Part shown: one piece after another, positions 18,667 through 27,594 of the stretch
Numbering within the stretch: position 1 is the stretch's first letter
How the letters are laid out: each line of letters begins with the position of its first letter
Assembly (NCBI RefSeq): GCF_002934665.1
Contig: NZ_NIRS01000003.1
Location: 744,001 to 808,000 of the forward strand
DNA: 64,000 bases
DNA from: Pseudomonas laurylsulfatiphila
Lineage (GTDB): Bacteria > Pseudomonadota > Gammaproteobacteria > Pseudomonadales > Pseudomonadaceae
Direction: 5' to 3'
Notes under the pieces: model-generated
The model's database searches: none
The model's input: only the letters and a program-made list of their open reading frames with translations
Told to the model about the DNA's origin: nothing
Position numbers and translations under genes: made by a program

Positions 18667-20061
18667 TTACAAATGCGATTCGGCGTATTCGGCCAGGATC
18701 GAACGTGGAACCCCTTGCAGGGTGATGTGCACCCCGTTCGGGAAGTCCTTGAAGCGTTCAGTGAGGTAGGTCAGCCCGGAGCTGGTCGCGGACAGGTAAG
18801 GGGTGTCGATCTGTGCCAGGTTGCCCAGGCACACCACTTTGGAACCGGCGCCGGCACGGGTGATGATGGTTTTCATCTGGTGCGGCGTGAGGTTCTGGCA
18901 TTCGTCGATCAGGATCAGGCTCTGCTGGAAGCTGCGGCCCCGGATGTAGTTGAGGGATTTGAACTGCAACGGCACTTTGCTGAGGATGTAGTCGACGCTG
19001 CCATGGGTGCTTTCGTCATCCATGTGCAAGGCTTCGAGGTTGTCGGTGATGGCGCCCAGCCACGGCTCCATTTTTTCCGCCTCGGTGCCGGGCAGGAAGC
19101 CGATTTCCTGGTCCAGGCCCTGCACGCTGCGGGTGGCGATGATGCGGCGATAACGTTTGCTGACCATGGTCTGCTCGATCGCAGCAGCCAGCGCCAGGAT
19201 GGTTTTACCCGAACCCGCGGCACCCGACAGGTTGACCAGGTGGATGTCCGGATCGAGCAAGGCGTACAACGCCAGGCTCTGATAGATATCACGCGGTTTC
19301 AGGCCCCAGGCCTCCTGGTGCAGCAGCGGTTCCTGGTGCAGGTCGAGGATCAGCAAGCGGTCCTCTTCGATCTCCTTGATCCAGCCGACAAAGCCCTGTT
19401 CATCAATGATGAATTCATTGATGTGCACGGCCGGCAGGTTGTCGATCAACTGCACCTGATGCCAGGTGCGGCCGTGGTCCTGACGGGTTTCGACCTTGCT
19501 CACGCGGTCCCAGAAAGAGCCGGTCATGTTGTGGTAGCCATTGGGCAGCAAGGACACGTCATCGACCAGTTGGTCGGTGCTGTAGTCCTCGGCCGCGATC
19601 CCGCAGGCGCGCGCCTTCAGGCGCATGTTGATGTCTTTGGTGACCAGCACCACGGGCTTCTTCGGGTCCCGTGTGTGCAGATCGATCAGTTGATTGATGA
19701 TTTTGTTGTCATTCAGGTGCTCGGGCAGAATCAGGTTCGGCTCGGCATGCTTGCTCATCAGAATTGACAGCAAACCCTTGGGCCCGCTTTTGCCACGCTG
19801 GATCGGCACACCCTGCTCGACGTCCTCGGGTGAGGCATCGCCCAGGGTCTTGTCGATCAGGCGGATGGCCTGGCGGCATTCGGCGGCAACGCTGTGATGC
19901 CCGCTCTTGAGCTTGTCGAGCTCTTCAAGCACGGTCATCGGGATCGCGACGTGGTGTTCTTCGAAGTTGAGCAGGGCGTTTGGATCGTGAATCAATACGT
20001 TGGTATCGAGTACATAAAGGATTGGCTGGTTGGAAGAAGAGCTACGTCCGTGATCATCCAT
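18667..20061 (-). CDS. PIN-domain PhoH family ATPase (PhoH2/YlaK-like)
   Basis: 464 aa, cytoplasmic. The N-terminal PIN nuclease domain (about 13-160) has acidic residues at LDTN (Asp19), EELDKLK and LVTKDINM (near 143). The C-terminal PhoH domain (about 255-464) has Walker A GAAGSGKT at 280-287 and Walker B LILIDE at 382-387 followed by CQN. PIN-PhoH proteins characterised elsewhere are RNA helicases with ribonuclease activity. AAGGTGA lies 7 bp before the ATG. It is single and self-terminated. Its cellular substrates are not known. Confidence 0.88.
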   Translation of the reverse strand: MDDHGRSSSSNQPILYVLDTNVLIHDPNALLNFEEHHVAIPMTVLEELDKLKSGHHSVAAECRQAIRLIDKTLGDASPEDVEQGVPIQRGKSGPKGLLSILMSKHAEPNLILPEHLNDNKIINQLIDLHTRDPKKPVVLVTKDINMRLKARACGIAAEDYSTDQLVDDVSLLPNGYHNMTGSFWDRVSKVETRQDHGRTWHQVQLIDNLPAVHINEFIIDEQGFVGWIKEIEEDRLLILDLHQEPLLHQEAWGLKPRDIYQSLALYALLDPDIHLVNLSGAAGSGKTILALAAAIEQTMVSKRYRRIIATRSVQGLDQEIGFLPGTEAEKMEPWLGAITDNLEALHMDDESTHGSVDYILSKVPLQFKSLNYIRGRSFQQSLILIDECQNLTPHQMKTIITRAGAGSKVVCLGNLAQIDTPYLSATSSGLTYLTERFKDFPNGVHITLQGVPRSILAEYAESHL

Positions 20062-20365
20062 ACTCGGTCACCTTTGTGGGAGCCATTCGACGCAATACCC
20101 TGACGGTGCTGCGCCTCGAAGTGACTGCCGAATACACCTGCGGGGACTCAAGTGTTTTGCCTGCATAGCGGGGTCTTGGGAGACGCCACCTGTGTTGCAG
20201 GTTTCGGCGGTCTGTCTTCGTAATACTCCAAAACGTGTGACAAAAAAAATACTTTGACGCTTTTTTGAAGTTTATTTTTCAGAGTGACCAATAACACTTG
20301 GCGGACTGCCATCACCCGTTTACAGTCGGAAGTCAACCTGCAACGAATCCCCCTGCAAGATCGCC
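20062..20365. other. Intergenic region upstream of the PIN-PhoH gene
   Basis: It holds the PhoH promoter region (minus strand) and an A/T-rich stretch near 20230-20285. I see no gene or repeat and cannot place a promoter with confidence. Confidence 0.5.
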
Positions 20366-20387
20366 AAAAACCCAATGTTTACTGGGT
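20366..20387 (-). terminator. Weak terminator after the deacetylase gene
   Basis: On the minus strand ACCCA-N8-TGGGT is followed by TTTTT, 10 bp after the stop of the deacetylase gene. The stem is short, so efficiency is uncertain. Confidence 0.45.
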
Positions 20388-20396
20388 CTGGTCGTT

Positions 20397-21521
20397 TCAG
20401 CGAAACGCATCCTGGCAATCCTCCCAACCGATCCCGACCGGCGCCGTTTGCGTGACCAGCCAGGGCAACGCCGTTTTCACCCCATCCTGCTTCACATTGA
20501 AATTGATGACCCCGTGCCGCCACAGCAGCATCAGGGTCAGCACCCGTTGCGCACTCGGGTTGCCCTTGAGTTTGCTGGCGCCATCCTGGGCGTCGATGTC
20601 CCACAGCGCTACCTGCAATCCCTGAGCCTTGAAGAAACCTTCGGCATCGGAACGGCGCTGGCCATCGGGCGGACGGAACAGTGGCACGAAGTTCTCCGGC
20701 AGCTTGCTTTTGACCAGTTCGGCGCTGCGGCGCACCGAGTCCTGCCAGCCCTGCCAGTGACTGTGGGAGCGAAATTCCCAGCCTTGCACGCCGATGCACT
20801 GGGTCGAGTAGGTCGCTTGCAGGTGACTCACCGATTGCTCGGCCAAACGGGCCTGGATGTCCTTGCCGAGGACGAAGAACGTCCCGCTGATGTTCGACTT
20901 GCGCAGGTACTCGGTGACCCAGGCGGTGTTGTCCGGCGCGGCGTTGGCTGCACTGTCGAAGGTCAGCAGAAACAGCCGGTCGTGCATCCCGTCGCCGGAG
21001 CGCTCATAGTCGCCAAAATGATCGACTTCACTGCTGGTTTGCGGGAACAGGGCGGCCTTGCGCAATTGTTCGTCCAGGTACTGGGTGTGGAACACACGAC
21101 TCGGTTCGGCCCACTTGATGTAGTAGCTGTCTGCACTGACCTGGAACTTGGCAGCTTGTTCGCGCAAGGTGGGCATGTCTTCGACCAGAAAACAGAACGA
21201 CGCATCCTGGTCGCAACTCTGTTGGGCGTAGTTGTAGTTGGCCAGCAGCCGTTGCCACAGATGCTGGCGAACCCGGTTGACCGACTCCAGGTTGATCGTA
21301 CGCAAGCCCAGGCGCTGGGCCAGGGCGGGTTCATCCAGCGATTCGCTGGCCAACAGCACACTGGAAAACATGAGGATCTCGGCCCTCGACGCCACGTCGA
21401 ACAGCGTTGGACTGACGAGTTTTTCTGGCCAGGTGCTGCGATCAAGCGTCGCCACATCGCCTGGTGCCGCGAGGGCGCCGAAGCTCAGTAGCCAGATCGA
21501 GATGAGAAAAGCGATACGCAA
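20397..21521 (-). CDS. Secreted NodB-type polysaccharide deacetylase family protein, divergent active site
   Basis: 374 aa from a TTG at 21521, chosen because GGAG lies 8 bp upstream and the product then starts with a clean signal peptide (about 19 residues, MRIAFLISIWLLSFGALAA). A GTG at 21554 is the longer alternative. The first ~170 mature residues match no family I recognise. The NodB-like domain (about 180-374) has LLTFDSAAN in place of TFDDG, SHSHWQ in place of the usual H-S/T-x-x-x-H, FRPPDG for the RPPYG motif, and an intact LWDIDAQD. Two metal ligands therefore appear changed, so catalysis is uncertain. It is a single gene in the periplasm or secreted, and its substrate is unknown. 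Confidence 0.72.
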   Translation of the reverse strand: MRIAFLISIWLLSFGALAAPGDVATLDRSTWPEKLVSPTLFDVASRAEILMFSSVLLASESLDEPALAQRLGLRTINLESVNRVRQHLWQRLLANYNYAQQSCDQDASFCFLVEDMPTLREQAAKFQVSADSYYIKWAEPSRVFHTQYLDEQLRKAALFPQTSSEVDHFGDYERSGDGMHDRLFLLTFDSAANAAPDNTAWVTEYLRKSNISGTFFVLGKDIQARLAEQSVSHLQATYSTQCIGVQGWEFRSHSHWQGWQDSVRRSAELVKSKLPENFVPLFRPPDGQRRSDAEGFFKAQGLQVALWDIDAQDGASKLKGNPSAQRVLTLMLLWRHGVINFNVKQDGVKTALPWLVTQTAPVGIGWEDCQDAFR

Positions 21522-21597
21522 TGGGATGTCTCCATAACAAAACCCGCGCGGCACTATAGCTGATCGCGGCCCTCATTCCCGCAGCAACCCCAATCTC

Positions 21598-21689
21598 CTG
21601 TGGGAGCGAGCTTGCTCGCGATGACGGTGCATCAGCCAACATCTTTTCCGAATGTCAGACCGCTATCGCGAGCAAGCTCGCTCCCACAG
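21598..21689. repeat. REP-type inverted repeat (GTGGGAGCGAGC type)
   Basis: CTGTGGGAGCGAGCTTGCTC pairs perfectly with GAGCAAGCTCGCTCCCACAG. It lies between the divergent deacetylase and yaaA. Confidence 0.85.
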
Positions 21690-21790
21690 GGTTTGGTGCA
21701 AGGCCACCGGCCATCACCTATTACCCCGATAGCTGGAGTCAAGGCCGACAACCCCCTAGAATCGCGGCCACGATTAAAGGAGACGACTTC

Positions 21791-22570
21791 ATGCTGATGG
21801 TGATTTCACCCGCCAAGACCCTCGACTATGAAACACCGCCGGCCACCCAGCGTTTCACTCAGCCGCAGTACCTCGACCACTCCCAGGAGCTGATCCTGCA
21901 GTTGCGCGAGTTGTCCCCGGCACAGATCAGCGAATTGATGCACGTTTCCGACAAGATCGGCGGGCTCAACGCCGCGCGTTTCGGCAGTTGGACGCCCGCG
22001 TTCACCCCGGAAAACGCCAAGCAGGCGCTGCTGGCCTTCAAGGGCGATGTGTACACCGGCCTGAATGCACAAACCTTCAGCGAAGCCGATTTCGACTATG
22101 CCCAGCAGCATCTGCGCATGTTGTCCGGCCTGTACGGCCTGCTGCGCCCACTAGACCTGATGCAACCCTATCGCCTGGAAATGGGCACCAGACTGGCCAA
22201 CGCCCGGGGCAAGGACCTGTATGCCTTCTGGGGTACACGCATCAGCGAATGGCTGAACGAAGCCCTGGTCGATCAAGGCGATGACGTGCTGCTCAACCTG
22301 GCGTCCAACGAGTACTTCTCGGCGGTCAAGCGCAGCGCCTTGAACGCACGCATCATCAATACCGAATTCAAGGACCTGAAGAACGGCCAGTACAAGATCA
22401 TCAGCTTCTACGCAAAAAAGGCCCGGGGCATGATGAGCCGCTTCGTCATCGAAGAGCGCATCAATGATCCGGCGACCCTCAAGCAATTCGACGTTCAAGG
22501 CTATCGCTACAGCGATGAACAGTCCAAACCGGACAACCTGGTGTTTCTGCGCGATCACGCACCAGAGTGA
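21791..22570 (+). CDS. yaaA: Peroxide stress protein YaaA (DUF328)
   Basis: 259 aa, cytoplasmic. In E. coli YaaA is induced by hydrogen peroxide and lowers free iron, limiting Fenton damage; it can bind DNA. Family blocks present: [10 protein letters not shown] at the N-terminus, [40 protein letters not shown] and [19 protein letters not shown] lies 8 bp before the ATG. Full length for the family (about 258). It is a single gene with its own hairpin after it. Confidence 0.95.
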   Translation: MLMVISPAKTLDYETPPATQRFTQPQYLDHSQELILQLRELSPAQISELMHVSDKIGGLNAARFGSWTPAFTPENAKQALLAFKGDVYTGLNAQTFSEADFDYAQQHLRMLSGLYGLLRPLDLMQPYRLEMGTRLANARGKDLYAFWGTRISEWLNEALVDQGDDVLLNLASNEYFSAVKRSALNARIINTEFKDLKNGQYKIISFYAKKARGMMSRFVIEERINDPATLKQFDVQGYRYSDEQSKPDNLVFLRDHAPE

Positions 22571-22577
22571 TGCAGCC

Positions 22578-22618
22578 GGTCGGCGCACGAGCGAACACCC
22601 CCTCATGCGCCGACCTTT
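22578..22618 (+). terminator. Probable yaaA terminator
   Basis: GGTCGGCGCA and TGCGCCGACC form a perfect 10-bp stem around an 18-nt loop just after the yaaA stop. Only TTT follows, so it may be leaky. Confidence 0.5.
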
Positions 22619-22881
22619 GATCGTCCGACAATTCCCCCTCCTGATCGCCAGCCTATTGGCGTCAAAAAACCATCGATCGTTTTCCTAACTTTAGTTTCAC
22701 TCGACTTCAATCATTTTTTTGCGTAGTGGCACTGACTTTTTTTAACAGTAGTGGCAAAAAACTATCCGCCCCAATTATCCGCCTATATATAAAGGGCCAA
22801 ACGGCAAGTGCTATCAATTTGAGAGCAGTGCCATCTTTCTCAATATTTCAAGAAATTTCAGATTTCACGATGAGCGGACCG

Positions 22882-22908
22882 GAACTATGTCCAAACGCGC
22901 CGTTCATA
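22882..22908 (+). promoter_or_regulatory. Candidate AlgU (sigma-22) promoter of algD
   Basis: GAACTA (22882-22887), a 16-bp spacer and TCATA (22904-22908) resemble the AlgU/RpoE consensus GAACTT-N16/17-TCTGA. The implied start near 22915 gives a leader of about 465 nt, comparable to the long algD leader of P. aeruginosa. The -10 CCGTTCATAC also resembles half of an AlgR site. Confidence 0.5.
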
Positions 22909-23046
22909 CCACCGGTAACGATTCTCGCCGAGCTTGTACGAGATAACTTACGCAGATAAGCGATTCTTGTAGCGAAGTTGTAATACTAACTTGCGCTGAC
23001 TAATCACTGATTTGAACAATAGCAAGCGGACAGGAGATAACGCGGT

Positions 23047-23085
23047 ATGACTATCCCCTACATGGCCACGGCAGCGCCCCTATAA
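23047..23085 (+). CDS. Possible 12-aa leader peptide in the algD leader
   Basis: ATG...TAA encodes MTIPYMATAAPL, preceded by AGGAG at 10-bp spacing. It lies within the transcribed leader implied by the AlgU-like promoter, about 295 nt before algD. A chance short ORF is possible. The strength of the ribosome-binding site is the only positive evidence. Confidence 0.3.
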   Translation: MTIPYMATAAPL

Positions 23086-23380
23086 ACGTGCTCACCCGAG
23101 CACCCAACCGCTTGATCTACGGGCTTTCGGCCTGACATCGAGCGTGCAAAGCCGTTGCACCTGCATCCTTCGAAAGGAGGATCGGCTGCATAACAGGGCA
23201 AATCATAACAACAAGGCCTAGTTGCGCACCCCTTGAGTGCATTTATTTAGACACTCGTAACTTATATGCCAGCACAGGGCATTGCTGCGCCTGTATGGCG
23301 CACTTGCGAGTGCACTAAAACACGCTGAAAACCATTAACTCCGGCCATCTAATGGCTTGATCAATACAGAGGTAATTGCG

Positions 23381-24697
23381 ATGCGCATCAGCATATTTGG
23401 TTTGGGTTACGTTGGCGCAGTATGTGCCGGTTGCCTGTCTGCACGGGGTCATGACGTCGTTGGCGTCGATGTGGCCAAAGACAAGATCGATATGATCAAT
23501 GCCGGCAAATCGCCGATTGTTGAACCAGGCCTGGGCGAACTTCTGGCCCAGGGCATCCAGACCGGTCGCCTGCGTGGCACCACCAACTTCGCCGAGGCGA
23601 TTCGCGACACCGACTTGTCGATGATCTGCGTGGGTACGCCGAGCAAAAAGAACGGCGACCTGGAACTGAACTACATCGAGGCAGTGTGCCGCGAAATCGG
23701 TTTTGTCCTGCGTGACAAGACCACCCGCCACACCATCGTCGTGCGCAGCACCGTGTTGCCGGGCACCGTGGCCAACGTGGTCATCCCGATTCTCGAAGAC
23801 TGCTCCGGCAAGAAGGCCGGTGTTGATTTCGGCGTGGCCGTGAACCCTGAGTTCCTGCGCGAAAGCACCGCCATCGCCGACTACGACCAGCCGCCAATGA
23901 CCGTCATCGGCGAGTTCGACAAAGCGTCCGGTGACGTTCTGCAATCGCTGTACGAAGAGCTCGACGCGCCGATCATTCGCAAGGACATCGCGGTCGCCGA
24001 GATGATCAAGTACACCTGCAACGTGTGGCACGCCACCAAGGTCACCTTCGCCAACGAAATCGGCAACATCGCCAAGGCGGTCGGCGTTGACGGTCGCGAA
24101 GTGATGGACGTGGTCTGCCAGGACAAGACCCTCAACCTGTCCCAGTACTACATGCGCCCGGGCTTCGCCTTCGGCGGCTCGTGCCTGCCAAAGGACGTGC
24201 GCGCACTGACCTACCGCGCAGGCTCCCTGGACGTGGAAGCACCGCTGCTCAACTCGCTGATGCGCAGCAACGAATCCCAGGTGCAGAACGCTTTCGACAT
24301 CGTTTCCAGCCACGACAAACGCAAAGTCGCCCTGCTCGGCCTGAGCTTCAAGGCCGGTACCGACGACCTGCGCGAAAGCCCGCTGGTTGACCTCGCGGAA
24401 ATGCTGATCGGCAAGGGCTACGACCTGAGCATCTACGACAGTAACGTCGAGTACGCCCGCGTTCACGGCGCGAACAAGGACTACATCGAGTCGAAGATCC
24501 CTCACGTCTCGTCCTTGCTCAACGCCGACTTCGACGCGGTGATCAACAACTCCGACGTGATCATCCTCGGCAACCGTGACGAAAAATTCCGTGCCCTGGT
24601 GCAGGACGTTCCGCACGGCAAGCAGGTGATCGACCTGGTGGGCTTCATGTCCAAGGCCACCAGCGTCAAAGGTCGCACCGAAGGTATCTGCTGGTAA
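23381..24697 (+). CDS. algD: GDP-mannose 6-dehydrogenase AlgD
   Basis: 438 aa, cytoplasmic. It oxidises GDP-mannose with NAD+ to GDP-mannuronate, the committed step of alginate synthesis. The Rossmann motif GLGYVGAVCAG starts at residue 7. The active-site Cys268 lies in FGGSCLPKD, the same number as in P. aeruginosa. The C-terminal domain includes LLGLSFKAGTDDLRESP. The ATG at 23381 follows AGAGG at 8 bp and matches the family N-terminus; an upstream in-frame ATG at 23357 is disfavoured. First gene of the alginate operon, separated from alg8 by a REP repeat. Confidence 0.97.
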   Translation: MRISIFGLGYVGAVCAGCLSARGHDVVGVDVAKDKIDMINAGKSPIVEPGLGELLAQGIQTGRLRGTTNFAEAIRDTDLSMICVGTPSKKNGDLELNYIEAVCREIGFVLRDKTTRHTIVVRSTVLPGTVANVVIPILEDCSGKKAGVDFGVAVNPEFLRESTAIADYDQPPMTVIGEFDKASGDVLQSLYEELDAPIIRKDIAVAEMIKYTCNVWHATKVTFANEIGNIAKAVGVDGREVMDVVCQDKTLNLSQYYMRPGFAFGGSCLPKDVRALTYRAGSLDVEAPLLNSLMRSNESQVQNAFDIVSSHDKRKVALLGLSFKAGTDDLRESPLVDLAEMLIGKGYDLSIYDSNVEYARVHGANKDYIESKIPHVSSLLNADFDAVINNSDVIILGNRDEKFRALVQDVPHGKQVIDLVGFMSKATSVKGRTEGICW

Positions 24698-24705
24698 CGC
24701 AGTAT

Positions 24706-24792
24706 CTGTAGGAGCTGCTGCAGGCTGCGATCTTTTGGCGCCGGCGTGATTGCTGAAGATCAAAAGATCGCAGGCTTCGCCAGCTCCTACAG
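24706..24792. repeat. REP-type inverted repeat between algD and alg8
   Basis: CTGTAGGAGCTGCTGCAGGC...GATCTTTTG mirrors CAAAAGATCGCAGGC...CAGCTCCTACAG. It lies inside the transcribed alginate operon. Confidence 0.85.
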
Positions 24793-24888
24793 GGATTCTG
24801 GCGTCATCCAGAGCGGGTGCCGCCAGTTTTCACAAGCCTGCCTTAACCCCATCGGGCCACCCCAAAGGCTCGCCCGAGATCGAGACGG

Positions 24889-26379
24889 ATGCAGATTATG
24901 CACAGGCTAAAGCACGGCCTACTCCAGGCCGCCGGTTGGCTGTTCTACCTGAGTTTACTGATGGGCCTCGCCATGGCGTTGCCCGTGTCCACGTTCGACT
25001 CCGAGTCGAAGGACTTCATTTTCCTGATTGGCGCCGTGGGTATCTGGCGCTACTCGATGGGTGCCACGCATTTTGTGCGCGGCATGATTTTTCTGTACAT
25101 CGTCTACCCGCACCTGCGGCGCAAAGTGCGCAAGCTGGGCAAAGCGGCTGACCCGTCCCACGTGTTCCTGATGGTCACCAGCTTTCGTATCGACGCGCTG
25201 ACCACTGCGCAGGTCTACAGCTCGGTGATCCGTGAAGCCATCGACTGCGACCTGCCGACCACCGTGGTCTGCTCCATCGTGGAAATGTCCGATGAGCTGC
25301 TGGTCAAAAGCCTGTGGAACCGGATGAACCCACCGGCCCGGGTCAAGCTCGACTTCGTGCGCATTCCCGGCACCGGCAAGCGCGATGGCCTGGCCTACGG
25401 CTTCCGCGCCATCTCCCGGCACCTGCCGGACGATCGCGCCGTGGTCGCGGTGATCGATGGCGACACCGTGCTCGGCGAAGGCGTGGTGCGCAAGACCGTG
25501 CCGTGGTTCCAGTTGTTCGGCAACGTCGGCGGCCTGACCACCAACGAATTCTGCGAAGTGCGCGGCGGCTACATCATGAGCGAATGGCACAAGCTGCGTT
25601 TCGCCCAGCGTCACATCAACATGTGCTCGATGGCCCTGTCCAAGCGCGTACTGACCATGACCGGGCGCATGTCGGTGTTCCGTGCCACCGTGGTCACCAA
25701 CCCGGAATTCATCGCCGACGTGGAAAGCGACTCGCTGCAACACTGGCGCCTGGGTCGCTTCAAGTTCCTTACCGGCGATGACAAGTCGAGCTGGTTCAGC
25801 CTGATGCGCCTGGGCTACGACACCTTCTACGTGCCCGATGCAGCGATAAATACCGTTGAACACCCGCCGGAAAAAAGCTTCATCAAGGCCAGCCGCAAAC
25901 TGATGTTCCGCTGGTACGGCAACAACCTGCGGCAGAACTCCCGTGCCCTGGGCTTGGGGATCAAACGCCTCGGCGTGTTCACTTCGGTGGTGCTGTTCGA
26001 CCAGCGCGTGTCGATGTGGACCTCGCTGCTGGGCCTGACCGTGGCGCTGATCGCCAGCTTCAAGTACGGCACCGCGTTCATCCTGGTGTACCTGCTGTGG
26101 ATCGGCATCACCCGGTTCATCCTGACCTTGTTGCTGTCGTGCTCCGGACACCGGATCGGCCCAGCCTACCCGGCGATTCTCTATTACAACCAGATCGTCG
26201 GCGCGCTGGTGAAGATCTACGTGTTCTTCCGCCTCGACAAACAGTCCTGGACTCGCCAACCCACTTCTCTGACCCGTGATCTCGCCAGCTTTCAACGTTG
26301 GTTCAACACCTGGTCGTCTCGGACCATGACCTTCTCTGCCGGCAGCATTTTTGTCGCCGTGCTGCTGTTGATGGTCTGA
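24889..26379 (+). CDS. alg8: Alginate polymerase Alg8 (family 2 glycosyltransferase)
   Basis: 496 aa inner-membrane enzyme. It polymerises GDP-mannuronate into polymannuronate at the inner membrane with Alg44. Two N-terminal spans precede a GT-A domain (about 90-330) with [13 protein letters not shown] (DxD-type metal site), the acidic [17 protein letters not shown] segment carrying the Q-x-x-R-like motif, and further C-terminal spans. The start used is an ATG after GACGG; the ribosome-binding site is weak, and an alternative ATG at 24898 gives three fewer residues. Length matches P. aeruginosa Alg8. Confidence 0.95.
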   Translation: MQIMHRLKHGLLQAAGWLFYLSLLMGLAMALPVSTFDSESKDFIFLIGAVGIWRYSMGATHFVRGMIFLYIVYPHLRRKVRKLGKAADPSHVFLMVTSFRIDALTTAQVYSSVIREAIDCDLPTTVVCSIVEMSDELLVKSLWNRMNPPARVKLDFVRIPGTGKRDGLAYGFRAISRHLPDDRAVVAVIDGDTVLGEGVVRKTVPWFQLFGNVGGLTTNEFCEVRGGYIMSEWHKLRFAQRHINMCSMALSKRVLTMTGRMSVFRATVVTNPEFIADVESDSLQHWRLGRFKFLTGDDKSSWFSLMRLGYDTFYVPDAAINTVEHPPEKSFIKASRKLMFRWYGNNLRQNSRALGLGIKRLGVFTSVVLFDQRVSMWTSLLGLTVALIASFKYGTAFILVYLLWIGITRFILTLLLSCSGHRIGPAYPAILYYNQIVGALVKIYVFFRLDKQSWTRQPTSLTRDLASFQRWFNTWSSRTMTFSAGSIFVAVLLLMV

Positions 26380-26415
26380 CCGCCCCCTTATTGAATTAAC
26401 CAGGAAATCGCCCTT

Positions 26416-27585
26416 ATGAATACCGCCGTCAACGCCAACGTAGTGCACGAATCCGAAGCCCAGCGCCAACACGCCCGCGTGAAAATCCCGGCCAAGTTGC
26501 GCTTCTTCGGCCCTGACCGGACACCGGTCGAAGCCCGGGTGATCGACCTGTCCGCCGGTGGCCTGGCGTTCAACGCCGGTCAGTTGCCGCTGAAAATTGG
26601 CGATGTGTACAAGGCCCGCCTGCAGTTCGTCATCGACAACCTCGGCCTGGCCATGGACGTCGAGTTGCAGGTCCGCTCCTTCGACCGCGAGACCGGACGC
26701 GCCGGCTGCCAGTTCCAGAACCTGGAACCACGGGACATCTCGACCTTGCGCCACCTGATCACTTCGCACCTGGCCGGCGACATCGTCAGCGTGGGTGAAA
26801 TGCTGGCGACCCTGCAGCGCGACAACTTCACCAAGGCGCGCAAAATGAAGGACGGCGGCCACGGCATGACCGCGTTCGGCCGCATGAAAGCCGTGACCTT
26901 CAGCCTGGGGGTCTTCGTTGTCGGTCTGGCCGCCTTCGGTTTTGTTTTCAAATCGGTGTACGGCATGTACTTCGTCAGCCACGCCCAGGCCGGTCTGGTC
27001 AGCGTGCCGGGCGTGAACATCACCATGCCCCGCGACGGCACCGTGCAGAGCCTGGTGAAAGCCGACGGCGTGGCCGCCAAGGGTGCACCGCTGGCGACCT
27101 TCAGCACCAGCATGCTCGACGTGCTCAAGGGCCATCTGGACGAAGACCAACTGCAACCGGCCAAGGTTGAAGAACTGTTCGGCAAGCAGATGACCGGCAC
27201 CCTGACCTCGCCTTGCGATTGCACCGTGGCCCAGCAAATGGTCGCCAACGGTCAGTACGCCAGCAAGGGCGACGTGATCTTCCAACTGGTGCCGCGCAAC
27301 AGCGAAGCCAATGTTGAAGCGCGCTTCTCCTATCGCCAGTTCGGCGACGTACGCCCGGGCACTTCGGTGCGCTTCCAGATCGCCGGCGAGGACAAGAGCC
27401 GCACCGGCAAGATCGTCAGCAGCACCAGCCTGAAAAGCGCCGACCTGTCGTCGGACATCCGCGTGCTGATCCAGCCGGACGAAACCCTGGACAGCTCCCT
27501 CGCCGGCCGCCCGGTGGAAGTGAACAGCGACCGTGGCCCGAACCTGAACTGGCTGATCGACAAAGCCATGGCTGTCGGTCTTTAA
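26416..27585 (+). CDS. alg44: Alginate co-polymerase and c-di-GMP receptor Alg44
   Basis: 389 aa. The N-terminal PilZ domain carries Arg17 and Arg21 (RQHAR) and Asp44-x-Ser46 (DLSAGG), the same numbers as the c-di-GMP-binding residues in P. aeruginosa, so allosteric activation of Alg8 should be intact. A single transmembrane span lies near 160-180 (VTFSLGVFVVGLAAFGFVF). The periplasmic part (about 200-389) resembles membrane-fusion proteins and may bridge to AlgE. AGGA lies about 11 bp before the ATG. Confidence 0.96.
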   Translation: MNTAVNANVVHESEAQRQHARVKIPAKLRFFGPDRTPVEARVIDLSAGGLAFNAGQLPLKIGDVYKARLQFVIDNLGLAMDVELQVRSFDRETGRAGCQFQNLEPRDISTLRHLITSHLAGDIVSVGEMLATLQRDNFTKARKMKDGGHGMTAFGRMKAVTFSLGVFVVGLAAFGFVFKSVYGMYFVSHAQAGLVSVPGVNITMPRDGTVQSLVKADGVAAKGAPLATFSTSMLDVLKGHLDEDQLQPAKVEELFGKQMTGTLTSPCDCTVAQQMVANGQYASKGDVIFQLVPRNSEANVEARFSYRQFGDVRPGTSVRFQIAGEDKSRTGKIVSSTSLKSADLSSDIRVLIQPDETLDSSLAGRPVEVNSDRGPNLNWLIDKAMAVGL

Positions 27586-27594
27586 GTCGAGGAC

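Larger units (their letters stand above)
22571..23380 (+). promoter_or_regulatory. 810-bp algD control region and leader
   Basis: This long, locally A/T-rich gap precedes algD. It contains a candidate AlgU promoter near 22882, two GTAGTGGCA direct repeats (near 22725 and 22752), a short ORF with a good ribosome-binding site (23047-23085), and a small TCCTT-CGA-AAGGA hairpin near 23168 followed by GGAGGAT. In P. aeruginosa the equally long algD upstream region binds AlgR, AmrZ and other proteins. I cannot place those sites reliably here. Confidence 0.7.

Noticed and set aside
22726..22959. A 77-codon frame in the algD upstream region
   Set aside because: It has no ribosome-binding site, an unremarkable sequence, and covers the likely AlgU promoter.
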